The position numbers and the translations under genes are program-made. The notes beneath the pieces were generated by a model, which saw only the letters and a list, made by a program, of their open reading frames with translations, was not told where the DNA came from and did no database searches. Source: JAUIET01 sp039111475 (GTDB lineage Bacteria > Pseudomonadota > Gammaproteobacteria > Pseudomonadales > JAUIET01). From it: 64,000 nucleotides of DNA. Below are positions 8,897-17,396 of the stretch, piece by piece. The DNA lies in assembly GCA_039111475.1 (NCBI GenBank), contig JBCCIP010000009.1:62001-126000 (forward strand), read 5' to 3'. Position 1 is the first letter of the stretch. The number at the start of each line of letters is the position of its first letter.

Positions 8897-9312
8897 CAGG
8901 CTTTTACTACCGGCATTTGCGACGACTGCCATTCGGCCATGCCACCGCTGAGCTTGGAGACATTTTCAAAACCCGATGCTTTCAAAATTTTGCTGACCAT
9001 GCCAGCGTGCTGGCCAAAACGGCACACCACTATCACCGGCTTTTGTTTGTGCTTATCAATCTGAGTAAGCTGCGCCGACACCTTGGCGTGGGGAATATTA
9101 ATCGCACCCACAATGTGGCCTTCTGCGTAGTCTTTGCTGTCGCGCACATCCAGCACCAGGCCCTCTTCGTTATTCACTAGGGCCGTGAGCTCCGCTGGTG
9201 ACAACGCAGCGCCTCCGCGGCGGGTTTCATGCATTACCAGCATAAACACGAATGCCATCATGATGGAAACCATCAACCATTCCTGGCTGACAAACTGTAA
9301 GAACTCGACCAT
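8896..9312 (-). CDS. Membrane-anchored rhodanese-like protein (YibN type)
   Basis: The 138 residues start with one membrane helix (about 12-28) followed by a single rhodanese domain with the active-site loop VVCRFGQHA (Cys97). Sulfur transfer is likely, but the partner is unknown. Position upstream of grxC and secB, divergent from gpmI, matches E. coli yibN. Stop and next start overlap (TGATG). Confidence 0.88.
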   Translation of the reverse strand: MVEFLQFVSQEWLMVSIMMAFVFMLVMHETRRGGAALSPAELTALVNNEEGLVLDVRDSKDYAEGHIVGAINIPHAKVSAQLTQIDKHKQKPVIVVCRFGQHAGMVSKILKASGFENVSKLSGGMAEWQSSQMPVVKA

Positions 9313-9426
9313 TATTTTCCTGATTCAGTTCAGCGGGCAGATCCCGCCGAGTCAAAGGGCGGCCAATTATACAGACAATGACCTATGCTTTAAAATGATG
9401 TGTAATGCGCAACAAAACACCTGATT

Positions 9427-10971
9427 ATGCCCGAACAAAAGATACCCACTGTTTTGATCATCCTGGACGGCTGGGGCCACCGCACTGAGACCGACCATAA
9501 TGCCATTTACAGCGCTAATACACCGGTTTGGGACAATCTCTGGAACAATGCACCGCACACGCTGATCTCCGGTTCGGGTCTCGACGTTGGTCTGCCGGAC
9601 GGGCAAATGGGCAACTCAGAAGTGGGCCATATCAGCCTGGGCTCAGGTAGAATCGTCTACCAGGCCATCTCACGAATAGATAAAAGCATTGCAGACGGCG
9701 ATTTTGAGCAAAACCCAGCGTATTGCGACGCTATAGATGCTGCTGTGGCCGCTGGCAAAACCGTGCATATTTTTGGCTTGCTATCACCGGGAGGTGTGCA
9801 CAGCCACGAAGACCATATCGCCGCCATAATCGAAATGGCCGCCGCCAGGGGTGCAGAGAACATTCAGCTGCATGGCTTTCTGGACGGGCGCGATACTCCC
9901 CCTCGCAGCGCCGAAGCATCGATTGACAAAATGGAAGCCTGTTTTGTTAACGCCGGTCGTGGGCGCATAGCCTCTTTGGTGGGCCGATACTACGCCATGG
10001 ACCGCGATAACCGCTGGGACAGAGTGCAGCTAGCCTACGATATGCTTACCCAGGGCAACAGCGAATACCACGCCGAATCAGCGCTTGAGGCACTGTTGCA
10101 GGCGTACGGCCGCGATGAGAACGACGAGTTCGTAAAACCAAGCTGGATTGGCAATGCCACACCCCTAATCGACGGCGATGCCGTATTGTTTATGAATTTC
10201 CGAGCCGATCGTGCCCGCGAAATTACCCGAGCCTTCATTGAGCCCGATTTCAAGGAATTTGACCGCGCTGCCGTTCCTGAATTGACAGCCTTTGTACAAA
10301 CGACGGAATACTCAGCCGACTTTGATATACCGTGTGCCTACCCACCGGAAGAACTGGTCAACAGCTTCCCCGAGTATTTGCAGAGCCTTGGTAAAACCCA
10401 GCTACGAATTGCCGAGACTGAGAAGTACGCGCACGTAACGTTTTTCTTCAGTGGCGGCAAGGAAGAGTTATTTGATGGCGAAAATCGCGAGCTGATTCCC
10501 TCTCCGGATGTTGCCACTTACGATTTGCAACCAGAGATGAGCGCACCCGAACTCACCGAAAAACTGGTAGCCGCGATAAAAGGTGGTAGCTATGACGCCA
10601 TTATCTGCAATTACGCCAATGGCGACATGGTTGGTCATACCGGAGTTTTTGACGCGGCGGTAAAGGCAGTAGAGGCGCTCGATGCTTGCATAGAACAAGT
10701 AGCCCAGGCCGTAAAAGAAGTTGGCGGGCATTGTCTGATTACGGCAGACCACGGTAACTGCGAACAAATGAGCGATCCAAGTACTGGCCAGGCGCACACT
10801 GCGCACACCACTGAGTTGGTGCCGTTGGTTTACGTGGGCAATGCAGATGTACAGTTCACTAATGAAACGCCTGGCCGACTCAGTGACGTAGCGCCCAGCT
10901 TGCTTGAACTAATGCGACTGCAAGCACCAGCAGAAATGACTGGAAAATCTTTGTTAAGCGTTCAGCGGTAG
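9427..10971 (+). CDS. gpmI: Cofactor-independent phosphoglycerate mutase
   Basis: GpmI interconverts 2- and 3-phosphoglycerate in glycolysis using two Mn ions. The 514 residues match the family length. Visible are the alkaline-phosphatase-like metal motif (LIILDGWGHR), the phosphoserine loop (GQMGNSEVGH), LDGRDTPP, NFRADRARE, YANGDMVGHTG and the C-terminal TADHGNCEQM metal ligands. It opens a run with envC, ctpA and yibQ, as in many gammaproteobacteria. Confidence 0.97.
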   Translation: MPEQKIPTVLIILDGWGHRTETDHNAIYSANTPVWDNLWNNAPHTLISGSGLDVGLPDGQMGNSEVGHISLGSGRIVYQAISRIDKSIADGDFEQNPAYCDAIDAAVAAGKTVHIFGLLSPGGVHSHEDHIAAIIEMAAARGAENIQLHGFLDGRDTPPRSAEASIDKMEACFVNAGRGRIASLVGRYYAMDRDNRWDRVQLAYDMLTQGNSEYHAESALEALLQAYGRDENDEFVKPSWIGNATPLIDGDAVLFMNFRADRAREITRAFIEPDFKEFDRAAVPELTAFVQTTEYSADFDIPCAYPPEELVNSFPEYLQSLGKTQLRIAETEKYAHVTFFFSGGKEELFDGENRELIPSPDVATYDLQPEMSAPELTEKLVAAIKGGSYDAIICNYANGDMVGHTGVFDAAVKAVEALDACIEQVAQAVKEVGGHCLITADHGNCEQMSDPSTGQAHTAHTTELVPLVYVGNADVQFTNETPGRLSDVAPSLLELMRLQAPAEMTGKSLLSVQR

Positions 10972-10989
10972 GCCACGCCCGATAGTACA

Positions 10990-12159
10990 ATGGCCGCCAT
11001 GCGGTCTTTACACTTCATTCACTCTACTTCAAGCCTGCTGGCAATCCTGTTGCTGGCTATCTACATGGCGCCTGCGCACTGTGACAACATAGAAGAGACC
11101 TCAGAAAAAATCTCTGTATTACAGCAATCCATTGATGCATTGCGAGACAGCATTGATGTGTTCTCCGGCAAACAGGAAGCGCTGCAAAAAGACGTGCGCG
11201 AAGCCGAACAGAAAATATTTGCCAGCCTTGGCAGAGTTCGCGAGGTGCGCCAACGCCGCGCGGAACTAGACGCTGAGATAACACGATCCAGACAGCGCCA
11301 GACGGCACTTGAATCACAGCGCGATGAGCAACAGCAAGCAATAAAAGCAGCGCTTTTGGATGCCTATAAGCAAGGCAAGCAAAACCGCGTGAAATTAATT
11401 TTGAACCAGCAAGACCCTGCCGAGGTCGAACGTTTATTGAAATATTACGAATACATCAATAAAGCGCGGCAGAAAAAAATAGATGCTTACCTGGCAACGC
11501 TGCAAGGCATTGTTGAAAACAAGGCTGCTCAGGAGGCTGCCGCCAAAAAAATTGCTGCTCAGGCCGAAGTATTGCAAGGCGAATTAAAGCAGTTGGAAAG
11601 CGCGCAAGCCGATAGGAAACTGGCAATAAGCGAACTCGGCAAGCGCATTGGCAGTGACGCTGACAAGCTGGCGAATCAGGAACTAGAGCGTAACCGCTTG
11701 CAAAGCCTGCTCAATGAGATTGAGCGCGAAGTGGCTAACATACAGCTGCCATCTTTTGAGGGCTTCCCGTTTGGCCAGCAAAAAGGCCACATGGCTTGGC
11801 CTGTAGACGGCAAGGCGCTGAACAAATTTGGTCAGCGCAAGCCCGACAGCCGAGTGCGTTGGCAAGGCCTGTTGATACAAGCCAGTGAAGGTGAGGACAT
11901 ACGCGCTATTCACGATGGGCGCGTAGTGTATGCTGACTGGTTCGCCGGTCAGGGGTTGATGCTGTTAATTGATCACGGAGACCGATTTATGAGTTTATAT
12001 GCTCACAATTCAACCATTTTAAAACAAACCGGCGAGCTAGTGAGTGCCGGAGAGCCGATCGCTACCGTTGGCAACAGCGGTGGTCAGTCCGAAACTGGCT
12101 TGTACTTCGAAATTCGCAGCAAAGGCAAACCCGTTGATCCGGCCGATTGGTGCCGCTAA
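10990..12159 (+). CDS. envC: Murein hydrolase activator EnvC
   Basis: EnvC is a periplasmic activator of the amidases AmiA and AmiB at the division septum, recruited by FtsEX. The 389 residues have a signal peptide, a long N-terminal coiled coil (about 35-260) and a C-terminal LytM (M23) domain that starts near WQGLLIQASEG. As in EnvC proteins, the LytM metal ligands are incomplete, so it should regulate rather than cut. The start at 10990 is probable; ATG at 10999 is an alternative. It follows gpmI by 18 bases. Confidence 0.93.
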   Translation: MAAMRSLHFIHSTSSLLAILLLAIYMAPAHCDNIEETSEKISVLQQSIDALRDSIDVFSGKQEALQKDVREAEQKIFASLGRVREVRQRRAELDAEITRSRQRQTALESQRDEQQQAIKAALLDAYKQGKQNRVKLILNQQDPAEVERLLKYYEYINKARQKKIDAYLATLQGIVENKAAQEAAAKKIAAQAEVLQGELKQLESAQADRKLAISELGKRIGSDADKLANQELERNRLQSLLNEIEREVANIQLPSFEGFPFGQQKGHMAWPVDGKALNKFGQRKPDSRVRWQGLLIQASEGEDIRAIHDGRVVYADWFAGQGLMLLIDHGDRFMSLYAHNSTILKQTGELVSAGEPIATVGNSGGQSETGLYFEIRSKGKPVDPADWCR

Positions 12160-12190
12160 TGGACGCCTTTGATATCATCGTATTTACTGA

Positions 12191-13597
12191 ATGAATATGG
12201 AAAAAATTATGCGTAGCCAAAAATCCAGGCTTCTCAGAGTAGTCTTAATGAGCGGGCTGCTGGCCTATGGCGTGGCGTGGGCGCAAGATGACCCCGCTGC
12301 AGAAGAAGCAGCCCAAGACGCCGCTAAGGAGGCACAAAAAGCAGCAGCCGAGTTGTTGCCGCTGGAAGATTTGCAAACCTTCACCAATGTATTCGGTCAA
12401 ATCCGTGCTAAATACGTTGACGAGATAGACGACCGTACCTTGCTTAGGAATGCCATTAAAGGCATGTTAGAAGGTCTTGACCCGCATTCAACCTATCTTG
12501 ACCGTGATTCTTTCAGCGAACTGCAGGAACACACCAGCGGTGAGTTCGGCGGCCTGGGTATGGAAGTGGGCATGGAGAATGGCTTTGTAAAAGTCATTGC
12601 TCCCATTGATGACACGCCGGCAGAAAAAGCAGGTGTGATGTCTGGCGACCTGATTATCAAACTCGACCAGCAAGCGGTGAAGGGCTTAACTCTTCAGGAA
12701 GCCGTAAATCTGATGCGCGGCGCGCCGGGTTCAGACATCGAACTGACGATAGTGCGCGAAGGCGGTCCGCCTTTTGTCATGACTCTGAAGCGAGATATTA
12801 TTGCCGTCAAGTCAGTGCGCACCCGCATGCTGGAACCCGATTACGGTTACCTTCGTATTTCTCAGTTTCAGGCCAATACCGGCCCAGGTGCCTTAAAGGC
12901 CATCACGAAACTGCGGGAGAAAAACCCGGGACTCAGAGGCTTGATTCTTGACCTTCGAAACAACCCGGGTGGCGTATTGCAAGCGGCCGTAGACATCTCA
13001 GACTTGTTCGTTGACGACGGCACAATTGTGTATACACAGGGCCGTGCCAAAGAAGTGGAAACCCGATTCTCTTCAACCACCGGTGACCAAACTAATGGGC
13101 TGCCGCTGGTGGTTTTAGTCAACGGCGGTTCAGCGTCAGCTTCAGAAATTGTCGCTGGCGCGCTGCAGGATCACCGCCGCGCGGTGATTGTGGGTACCAA
13201 AACGTTTGGCAAAGGCTCAGTGCAAAGCGTATTGCCGTTGTCCGAAGAGCACGGCATGAAACTAACAACGGCTTTATACTTCACGCCTAACGGCCGCTCT
13301 ATACAGGCGCAAGGCATTGAGCCGGACATTATCGTTAAGCCCGCGAACGTCACAGAGATAAAGCCCAATATACTGAGCATACGCGAAGCAGATCTTAATC
13401 GGCGTTTGGACAATGCCAATGGCGAGGCTGACGCCACGCCTTCAGAACAAGCCGAAGACGCACCATTGATAACGCGTGATAATCAACTGGCTGAAGCTTT
13501 GAACATGTTGAAAAGCATTAGTCTTTTGAACAAACAGAAGCACAAAATGAATACCGAGGCCGTTAAGGATATGGCAGCTACTGACTCAGGCGTTTAA
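12191..13597 (+). CDS. Carboxy-terminal processing protease, S41 family (CtpA type)
   Basis: A periplasmic serine protease of the C-terminal processing family. The 468 residues begin with a signal peptide ending in AWAQ, then an acidic alanine-rich linker, a PDZ domain (GGLGMEVGMENGFVKVIAPI) and the S41 core with the catalytic serine in NGGSASASEI and the lysine in TFGKGSVQ. Three in-frame ATGs (12191, 12197, 12209) compete as the start. Its neighbours envC and yibQ suggest cell-envelope work. Confidence 0.93.
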   Translation: MNMEKIMRSQKSRLLRVVLMSGLLAYGVAWAQDDPAAEEAAQDAAKEAQKAAAELLPLEDLQTFTNVFGQIRAKYVDEIDDRTLLRNAIKGMLEGLDPHSTYLDRDSFSELQEHTSGEFGGLGMEVGMENGFVKVIAPIDDTPAEKAGVMSGDLIIKLDQQAVKGLTLQEAVNLMRGAPGSDIELTIVREGGPPFVMTLKRDIIAVKSVRTRMLEPDYGYLRISQFQANTGPGALKAITKLREKNPGLRGLILDLRNNPGGVLQAAVDISDLFVDDGTIVYTQGRAKEVETRFSSTTGDQTNGLPLVVLVNGGSASASEIVAGALQDHRRAVIVGTKTFGKGSVQSVLPLSEEHGMKLTTALYFTPNGRSIQAQGIEPDIIVKPANVTEIKPNILSIREADLNRRLDNANGEADATPSEQAEDAPLITRDNQLAEALNMLKSISLLNKQKHKMNTEAVKDMAATDSGV

Positions 13598-13642
13598 GCA
13601 CTGCCCTTTTGCCTTGCAAGGACGAATTGGAACTTAACCCTA

Positions 13643-14500
13643 ATGTTACATATCAATCGGCCACCGGCGCACGGACGTGGTTCAGGCTTGGTTCTCAACA
13701 ACCTGATATTGCCTCTGGCCGCGGCTCTAACATTCATAATGTGTGTTATCACGCTCACTGTTCACGCGCAAGATGCAGACGCGCCAGCCATTGTGCTGAT
13801 CATTGACGATCTAGGCAATAATCAGGAAGCAAGCCTGCGCACGGTAGGACTGTACGGCGAACTAACTCTGGGTATCTTGCCTCACACACCCTATGCCGGC
13901 CACATTGCCAAGCTGGCGACGGACGCTGGCAAAGAAGTGATTGTGCACGTTCCCATGAGCAGCATACACGGCGTAAACACTGGGCCGGGCGGTCTTAACG
14001 AACGACAAAGCGAACAATATTTTGTAGAGGTTCTCACAGACAACCTGGGCGCAGTGCCGTTTGCTCGCGGCGTTAACAATCACATGGGCAGTTCATTAAC
14101 CCAAAACGACAGCATGATGCAGTTGCTGATGTCAGTAATAGCCCAGCGTGAGCTGTATTTTATAGACAGCCGCACGTCCGCAAAAACGGTGGCTGCCACG
14201 ATGGCCGGCCGGCACAACATCAAGCACCTGAGCCGCGACGTATTTTTGGACAACACCCCCACCGTTGATCACATTCATGGTCAATTTCAGCGTTTGCTGA
14301 GAGTAGCGCGCAAACACGGCATTGCGGTGGCGATAGGTCATCCTCATGTGGCCACATTGGACTATCTCGAAAGTGTTTTGCCCACGTTAGAGGCATTGGA
14401 AAAGGTTCGCCTGATAAGCGGTAGCAAAGCCATTGATCTACGCTATCCGCAGGTCGATATCGCGGACCGGCGGCTTGCTGAGCCGTTTGCCTTTCGATAG
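13643..14500 (+). CDS. yibQ: Divergent polysaccharide deacetylase (YibQ family)
   Basis: The 285 residues carry a signal-anchor segment (about 22-45) and the divergent polysaccharide deacetylase fold (family DUF610): IVLIIDDLGNN, GILPHTPYA, VNNHMGS and AIGHPHVATL. The substrate is unknown. The position after gpmI, envC and the protease is the same as in E. coli. Overlap and tight spacing are absent (45-base gap), but no terminator lies between. Confidence 0.85.
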   Translation: MLHINRPPAHGRGSGLVLNNLILPLAAALTFIMCVITLTVHAQDADAPAIVLIIDDLGNNQEASLRTVGLYGELTLGILPHTPYAGHIAKLATDAGKEVIVHVPMSSIHGVNTGPGGLNERQSEQYFVEVLTDNLGAVPFARGVNNHMGSSLTQNDSMMQLLMSVIAQRELYFIDSRTSAKTVAATMAGRHNIKHLSRDVFLDNTPTVDHIHGQFQRLLRVARKHGIAVAIGHPHVATLDYLESVLPTLEALEKVRLISGSKAIDLRYPQVDIADRRLAEPFAFR

Positions 14501-14601
14501 TATTTAGCTGCGAGTTGCTCTGCCCGAGGCCAACTTTCCGTGCTGTGGTACGTCACGGCTGTTGAAAGTTCGTGCAGAACTGCAAGATCAATGGAGAGTC
14601 T

Positions 14602-14820
14602 ATGATTACAACACCTCAAACACTGTCGAATAATCGCGCTGGCGAACTGGGTGGGGTCCCTGAACGCAGCGAACGTTTTCTGAGCGATAACGACGAGTGG
14701 TTTTTCCACACGCGCGAAGGTGCAGTGGAAGGCCCGTTTGAGAGCCGTAATCAAGCCAGCAAAGCACTGGGTGAATTCCTGGAATTTTTGTCTCTGGCCA
14801 CACCTCGAATGCAGATCTAG
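14602..14820 (+). CDS. DUF6316 family small protein, copy 1
   Basis: A 72-residue soluble protein of unknown function. It shares the pattern GELGxVPxRSxRFxSxxxxWxFxTREGxxxGPF...FLEFLxLA with the next gene, so the two are tandem paralogues. I start at 14602 because GGAGAG precedes it by three to four bases. I recall such proteins as DUF6316; no function is known to me. Confidence 0.75.
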   Translation: MITTPQTLSNNRAGELGGVPERSERFLSDNDEWFFHTREGAVEGPFESRNQASKALGEFLEFLSLATPRMQI

Positions 14821-14865
14821 CAAACAGCAACTGCACTATAAGACCATTAGCTGATAGGTGCAGTA

Positions 14866-15108
14866 ATGAATTTAAATCGTGAAGGCGAGCTGGGCAACGT
14901 ACCCATGCGATCTGACCGCTTTTTCAGCGCAGATTCCGCCTGGTATTTCTCAACCAGAGAAGGCACTGCCATAGGTCCGTTTGATAGCAAGCGGCTTGCC
15001 AGCCGTGGCTTAAATGACTTTCTTGAATTTCTTGGGCTTGCAAAGCCCAAGGTTTTGGCCGCGTTCTTTAAATCTTTAGCTGCAGGCAACATTCGCAGTT
15101 TCGGTTAA
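14866..15108 (+). CDS. DUF6316 family small protein, copy 2
   Basis: An 80-residue paralogue of the preceding gene, with the same NREGELGNVPMRSDRFF core and a longer tail (about 16 extra residues, KVLAAFFKSLAAGNI). The 45-base gap and the shared direction suggest co-transcription. No signal peptide or cysteine is present. Confidence 0.75.
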   Translation: MNLNREGELGNVPMRSDRFFSADSAWYFSTREGTAIGPFDSKRLASRGLNDFLEFLGLAKPKVLAAFFKSLAAGNIRSFG

Positions 15109-15238
15109 GTAGCAGGCAACAGTCAGTCCAAAACCAAGCACAGAATTGTCGCATCGCGATCTTAATGGTGCGGCAACAATGGGCGCGACAGTATTCGAAA
15201 CTTGCTTAAGTGATTGATTTCTCCTCTCAAATGTCGGG

Positions 15239-15254
15239 TGGCACCAATATTGCT
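15239..15254 (+). promoter_or_regulatory. Sigma-54 promoter of the redox cluster
   Basis: TGGCACCAATATTGCT matches the -24/-12 consensus TGGCAC-N5-TTGC without a mismatch. The predicted transcription start is near 15265. A TGGTGC half-site for NtrC lies at 15166-15171, about 75 bases upstream. The rest of the 130 bases between the DUF6316 gene and this element shows nothing else I can name. Confidence 0.8.
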
Positions 15255-15283
15255 TTGCAAATAATGAATTAGTTTGTCAACCC

Positions 15284-15308
15284 GCAGTGGGCCATTTTGG
15301 GCCACTGC
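15284..15308 (+). other. Leader hairpin before the redox cluster
   Basis: A 25-base near-perfect inverted repeat: arms GCAGTGGGCC and GGCCACTGC around ATTTTG, with one unpaired G. It lies between the sigma-54 promoter and the leader terminator. It could be a regulatory RNA hairpin or a DNA operator. The hexaloop ATTTTG lacks the G at position 4 known for ANTAR-binding loops. Confidence 0.6.
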
Positions 15309-15332
15309 AATTGAAAACACTTACGAGTAAAG

Positions 15333-15369
15333 ATGCTCATCGATGTCAAATCGATGGGCATTTTTTTTT
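15333..15369 (+). terminator. Intrinsic terminator in the leader of the redox cluster
   Basis: Arms ATGCTCATCGAT and ATCGATGGGCAT (12 pairs, one of them G-U) around GTCAA, followed by nine T. It lies some 70-105 bases after the predicted sigma-54 start and 60 bases before the first gene, with no gene between. A strong terminator in this place means most transcripts should stop unless antitermination occurs. Confidence 0.88.
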
Positions 15370-15431
15370 GGCACAAAAAGATGTTCAACCAGGCTTCGCA
15401 ACAATTGCACGAAGTGACAGTAGCCCACAAA

Positions 15432-17375
15432 ATGGAGCAACTGCCCATCATCATTATTGGCGCCGGGCCGATAGGCATGCGTTTGTACACGCAACTGGCC
15501 CAGCGCTATCCACAGCGATCGATACTGATCATGGGTAACGAGAATCGGGTACCTTATGATCGCGTGCAATTGTCATCTATTCTCGCTGGTAGCGCGCGAT
15601 TTGAGGAGATTTCATCCTCAACCGACGCAATAAACGAGGGGCGCTATTCTCGATTCGTTTCGGCGCACATAGAGTGCATAGATAGAGAAGCGAAGTTCGT
15701 TATTGACAGCCAGGGCGTTGAATACGCCTACAGTAAGCTTGTATTGGCCACCGGCTCGCAGCCCTATGTCCCTGCGATAAAGGGAATCGACGGGAAAGGC
15801 GTTTACACATTCCGGAGTATTCGCGACGCTGAGTATCTGGCTGCCAGAAGAATTACAAGCAAACATACGGTGGTTCTCGGCGGAGGGTTACTTGGCATAG
15901 AAGCCGCACGCGCGATGCAGCGCCATAATACTCAGTTGACCCTGGTGGATCACAACTCGCATCTGATGTTCCGCCAGCTTGACCAAAAAGCGGGAACAAG
16001 ACTGGCTACAGAACTCCGTCAGCAAGGATTGACAGTTCTGACCAGCAGTGGCATCACGTCGGTGGACATGGACAGTACGCCGTGTGTTCGAGCGGTTCGC
16101 TTGCGCAATGGCGAACAAGTTGAATGCGATACCCTGATTGTGGCAACGGGAATCAGGCCCAACATTGATCTTGCGCGAGCAAGCGGTTTGGCGTTTGGCC
16201 GCGGAATCCAGGTAGATTCCACAATGCGGACCAGTGATCCTGATATTTTTGCTATTGGTGAATGCTGCGAGTATGACGGGCAGGTATATGGCCTCGTCGC
16301 TCCAGGTTTTGAACAAGCTGATATTGCAGCAGAGCACCTCTTTCACGAGAGCAATGATCACTACCGCGGCTCGGTACTCTCCACCAGCTTAAAGGTAGCA
16401 GGCTTGGCGGTGTTTAGTTTGGGTGATGCAGATCCAGCCGACATCGGTGTGCGAAGTTACGTGTATGAAGCAGACACTGTATATCGGCGCGTCAATATTC
16501 TGCACGGCCGATTGGTTGGCATCGTTGCGATAGGCATTTGGTCAGAGCTTGCAAGCTTGCGGGAGTACGCCCGTATCGGTAAGCACATCCCGCCCTGGAA
16601 AATTTGGCGCTTTCGCCAAACCGGTGACATCGATTCGGTGGGCCTCGCTGCACAGTTTCAACGATTGCCTGACGATGCGACGGTATGCAATTGCAACGCC
16701 GTGTCTAAGGCAAAAATTGTCGCACTTACCAAGCACAGCACCTGTAGCGTTGAGCAAATAGGCAAACTGTCAAACGCTGGCACCGGCTGCGGGTCTTGCA
16801 GACCAATGCTGATTGCGGCCACCAGCAGCAGTGCCCCGCTTGCACCTCAGCGCGGCTATAAGACACTGTTTGCAGCCGCAAGTGTATCGATTGTATTGGC
16901 CGCAATTGCTTTATTTTATCCCGGCGCTCCGTACGCCGACACGGTGCAACTCGCGTGGCACTGGGATGAGTTGTGGACCTCAGGGCTGAATAAGCAAATT
17001 AGCGGGTTTTCGTTGCTTGCCATCAGTGTTATTGGTTTATTGGTTTCAGCGCGAAAAAGATTGAAGTGGTTTGCTAACAGTCACTTTTCCAGCTGGCGCA
17101 TCGGCCATGTTGTGCTGGGTGTGATGGCATTATTAGTGCTGGCCGCGCATACCGGTTTTCGGTTTGGCAGCAATCTTAATCTGGCGTTGATGTCCACGTT
17201 TACCGCTCTTGTAATAATGGGCGGTCTTATGAGTATCTTCATCGCGCTTGAGCACAAAATCGAGCCTAGGCAAGTTCAACTCTTTCGTACCGGAAGCCTA
17301 TGGGCACACGTCTTACTGTGCTGGCCAATCCCGGCTCTCTTAGGTCTTCATATTCTTAAGACTTATTATTTTTAA
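15432..17375 (+). CDS. NirB-like FAD/2Fe-2S oxidoreductase fused to a membrane cytochrome-b-like domain
   Basis: A 647-residue protein. Residues 1-400 form an FAD- and NAD(P)H-binding oxidoreductase like the N-terminus of NirB (IIIIGAGPIG; PYDRVQLS; VVLGGGLLGIEAA; IFAIGECCEY; YGLVAPGFEQA). Then comes a BFD-type 2Fe-2S domain (CNCN and CGSC pairs). NirB would continue with sirohaem domains; here about 170 residues with five membrane helices follow, with histidines in GHVVLG, AAHTG, LEHK, WAHVLL and LGLHIL fit to bind b haems. I infer electron flow from NAD(P)H to the membrane. The start 15432 is set by alignment with NirB; ATGs at 15333 and 15381 lie in or beside the terminator. No good ribosome site is seen. 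Confidence 0.8.
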   Translation: MEQLPIIIIGAGPIGMRLYTQLAQRYPQRSILIMGNENRVPYDRVQLSSILAGSARFEEISSSTDAINEGRYSRFVSAHIECIDREAKFVIDSQGVEYAYSKLVLATGSQPYVPAIKGIDGKGVYTFRSIRDAEYLAARRITSKHTVVLGGGLLGIEAARAMQRHNTQLTLVDHNSHLMFRQLDQKAGTRLATELRQQGLTVLTSSGITSVDMDSTPCVRAVRLRNGEQVECDTLIVATGIRPNIDLARASGLAFGRGIQVDSTMRTSDPDIFAIGECCEYDGQVYGLVAPGFEQADIAAEHLFHESNDHYRGSVLSTSLKVAGLAVFSLGDADPADIGVRSYVYEADTVYRRVNILHGRLVGIVAIGIWSELASLREYARIGKHIPPWKIWRFRQTGDIDSVGLAAQFQRLPDDATVCNCNAVSKAKIVALTKHSTCSVEQIGKLSNAGTGCGSCRPMLIAATSSSAPLAPQRGYKTLFAAASVSIVLAAIALFYPGAPYADTVQLAWHWDELWTSGLNKQISGFSLLAISVIGLLVSARKRLKWFANSHFSSWRIGHVVLGVMALLVLAAHTGFRFGSNLNLALMSTFTALVIMGGLMSIFIALEHKIEPRQVQLFRTGSLWAHVLLCWPIPALLGLHILKTYYF

Positions 17376-17396
17376 CGTGAGCGATGATTAGAACCA

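Noticed and set aside
15284..15369. Paired ANTAR hairpins in the redox-cluster leader
   Set aside because: The hexaloop ATTTTG lacks G at position 4 and no second fitting loop was found, so I do not annotate an ANTAR site there.
15333..15431. ATG at 15333 as the start of the NirB-like flavoprotein
   Set aside because: It is the first base of the terminator stem, lacks a ribosome site, and the 33 added residues do not fit the family.
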